Source: an uncultured Collinsella sp. (GTDB lineage Bacteria > Actinomycetota > Coriobacteriia > Coriobacteriales > Coriobacteriaceae). From it: DNA of 6,865 nucleotides. Positions 5,269 through 6,865 of this stretch are shown piece after piece (the first letter of the stretch is position 1; each line of letters opens with the position of its first letter). Position numbers and translations under genes: made by a program. Under the pieces are notes generated by a model. It ran no database searches and had not been told where the DNA came from. It saw only the letters and a list, made by a program, of their open reading frames with translations. The stretch is taken from NCBI GenBank assembly GCA_905198825.1, contig CAJKEF010000062.1, positions 1 through 6,865 on the forward strand, given 5' to 3'.

Positions 5269-6865
5269 CTACTCGATCGAGAAGATCACGGGATAGAGCG
5301 GCTGCTCGCCACGATGGGCGTCGATCTCCAGGTCGGGCTGAGCCTCCTCGATGGCGTCGACGATCTCCTGGAAGGCCTCATCGGACAGCTCCTCGCCGGC
5401 CAGAATCGTCAGCGCGTCACCCTCCTCTTCCTCCTGCATGCGGTTGATGCAATCGAGCGTGACCTGCTTCACGTCGGAGCCGACCACATCGATGGAGCCG
5501 GCAATGATGCCCATGACGTCACCGGAGTGAATCGGCGAGCCGTCGGAGGCGCTGGAGTCGCGCACGGCGCGGGTGACCTCGCCATCGCGGACCTCGCTGA
5601 TGGCGTCGACCATAGCGGCAACGGCATCCTCAAGCTCGGAATCGGGCAGGACCGCGAACAGCGCAGAGAAGGCCTGCGGGACGGTCTTGGTGGGAACGAC
5701 GGCGACCTTCTTGTCGGTGCAGGCTGAGGCAGCAGCCTCGGCGGCCATGCGGATGTTGCCGTTGTTGGGCAGAATGATGACCGAGGTCGCGTTGACCTGG
5801 TCAACGGCGCCCAGCAGGTCGGCGGTCGAGGGGTTCATGGTCTGACCACCCGACACGATCACGTCGACGCCGAGGGACTTGAGGATGTCAGCCTCGCCGG
5901 AACCGGCGGCAACGGCGACAAAGCCCAGGGCCTTCGCGGGCTCGGCGGCCTTCTCCTGATCCTCGTGGATCTTAGCGGTACGGTCGTGGGCCTCCATCTC
6001 CATGTTGTGGATAAAGACCTCGTAGATCTGACCAAGCTGCAGCATGTGCTCGAGCACCAGGTTGGGCGTGTTGGAGTGCACATGGATCTTGTAATCGGGG
6101 TAAGCACCCACGAGCAGCTCGCAGTCGCCCATGGAGCCCAGGAACTTAAGGCACTCGTCCTCGTCAAACGGGGCATCGGCCTTAAAGAGGAACTCGTTGC
6201 AGTAGCGGAACTCCGAGCCCTCCCAATCGTCGTTGGCCTCAATCTCAACGCGACCGAGGGCCGCGTCGCGGGCAGAGCCAGCGGAATCAAACGTGGCGGA
6301 GAAATCCTCGACAACGGTGCTACGGCCGAGCGCAGCGGCAACAAAGTTCTCCAGGAAGATGGCAAAGCCAAAGGCGCCGGAGTCGACCACGCCGTTCTCC
6401 TTCAGAACGGGCAGCAGGTCGGGCGTGCGGGCGACGGACTGGTAGGCCTCGACGACGATGGCGTCGAGCGCGTCCTCGGCCGAGAACTTCTTCTTTTCGC
6501 ACTCGTCGGCCTTGGTCGAGACATCGCGCAGGACCGTGAGAATCGTGCCCTCGATGGGCTTGCGGACGGCCTGGAAGGCGACCTTGACGGCACGACGGAA
6601 CGCATAAGCGATGTTGGCGGAGGTGATGGGCTCATCGGCAGAGACGAGGCCCTCGGCCACGCCGCGCAAGATCTGCGAGGTGATGACGCCGGAGTTCCCG
6701 CGCGCGCCCATGAGAGCGCCCGTGGTGATGGCGCGACGAACCTCGGCTACGCCCGCGTTTGCGGGAAGCTTCGCAATGTTGTCGACGACCGACTTCAGCG
6801 TGAGCGACATGTTCGTGCCGGTATCGCCATCGGGAACGGGGAACACGTTCAGGCGATTTATCTCT
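5269..6865 (-). CDS. fakA: FakA/YloV-type fatty acid kinase subunit (DhaL/DAK2 domain), 5' end missing
   Basis: FakA binds ATP and, with a fatty-acid-binding FakB (DegV) partner, phosphorylates fatty acids to acyl-phosphate. About 531 residues are visible; the frame stays open to the right edge (EINRLN precedes VFPVPDG), so only the first few tens of residues are missing. The family is about 550. Counting from that valine (6846): the DhaL domain has the Mg/ATP motif PDGDTGTNM at 5-13 and GARGNSGVITSQIL at 47-60. The middle domain has YCNEFLF around Cys216 and KIHVHSNTP with His255 and His257, matching the zinc-type centre described for staphylococcal FakA. The C-terminal domain has SGGQTMNPST at 332-341, ILPNNGNI at 358-365 and the ending QPLYPVIFSIE. 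The gene ends in TAG 10 nt before recG, a common order in Gram-positive bacteria. No FakB gene is in the window. Confidence 0.92.
   Translation of the reverse strand, partial: EINRLNVFPVPDGDTGTNMSLTLKSVVDNIAKLPANAGVAEVRRAITTGALMGARGNSGVITSQILRGVAEGLVSADEPITSANIAYAFRRAVKVAFQAVRKPIEGTILTVLRDVSTKADECEKKKFSAEDALDAIVVEAYQSVARTPDLLPVLKENGVVDSGAFGFAIFLENFVAAALGRSTVVEDFSATFDSAGSARDAALGRVEIEANDDWEGSEFRYCNEFLFKADAPFDEDECLKFLGSMGDCELLVGAYPDYKIHVHSNTPNLVLEHMLQLGQIYEVFIHNMEMEAHDRTAKIHEDQEKAAEPAKALGFVAVAAGSGEADILKSLGVDVIVSGGQTMNPSTADLLGAVDQVNATSVIILPNNGNIRMAAEAAASACTDKKVAVVPTKTVPQAFSALFAVLPDSELEDAVAAMVDAISEVRDGEVTRAVRDSSASDGSPIHSGDVMGIIAGSIDVVGSDVKQVTLDCINRMQEEEEGDALTILAGEELSDEAFQEIVDAIEEAQPDLEIDAHRGEQPLYPVIFSIE

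Noticed and set aside
5176..5727. Plus-strand open frame opposite the fakA/recG boundary
   Set aside because: It is antisense to conserved FakA C-terminal motifs, with no family features of its own.

Overview
The window reads as chromosomal housekeeping DNA from a high-GC anaerobic actinobacterium, most likely a Coriobacteriia member such as Collinsella. That placement is inferred from GC-rich codon use, the protein character (KGLR-type CoaD, a SepIVA/DivIVA-like coiled-coil gene) and the gene order; no database search was possible. Every convincing gene except one fragment at the left edge lies on the minus strand, so the reading order runs from right to left.

In transcription order: a FakA/YloV-type fatty acid kinase (5' end beyond the right edge), recG, rsmD, coaD, a SepIVA/DivIVA-like coiled-coil gene, a YceD/DUF177 gene, rpmF and plsX. 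The genes are packed tightly. recG and rsmD overlap by 4 nt, rsmD and coaD by 8 nt, and the coiled-coil gene and yceD share one base (TAATG). The largest gaps are about 65-90 nt. No stretch over 300 bases lacks a gene. The set joins lipid precursor supply (FakA, PlsX), CoA synthesis (CoaD), ribosome building (RsmD, YceD, L32), DNA repair (RecG) and probably envelope growth or division (the SepIVA-like protein).

Three things break the ordinary picture. First, the coiled-coil gene carries an in-frame TAG at codon 67, followed 12 nt later by an in-frame ATG with a GAGGAG just before it, so it is split into two reading frames. Second, a strong intrinsic terminator (12-bp stem, U5) sits between rpmF and plsX and ends almost at the plsX ribosome binding site. 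Third, plsX is recognisable only through about residue 103. At about position 165-178 the sequence switches abruptly to AT-richer DNA that encodes, on the opposite strand, the N-terminal domain of a Rho-like factor with its own Shine-Dalgarno sequence. This looks like a chimeric join (assembly or library artefact) or a rearrangement breakpoint, and not a normal gene arrangement.

I found no mobile element, CRISPR array, RNA gene or clearly new biological system. The items most worth checking are the left-end junction, the amber codon and the rpmF-plsX terminator.
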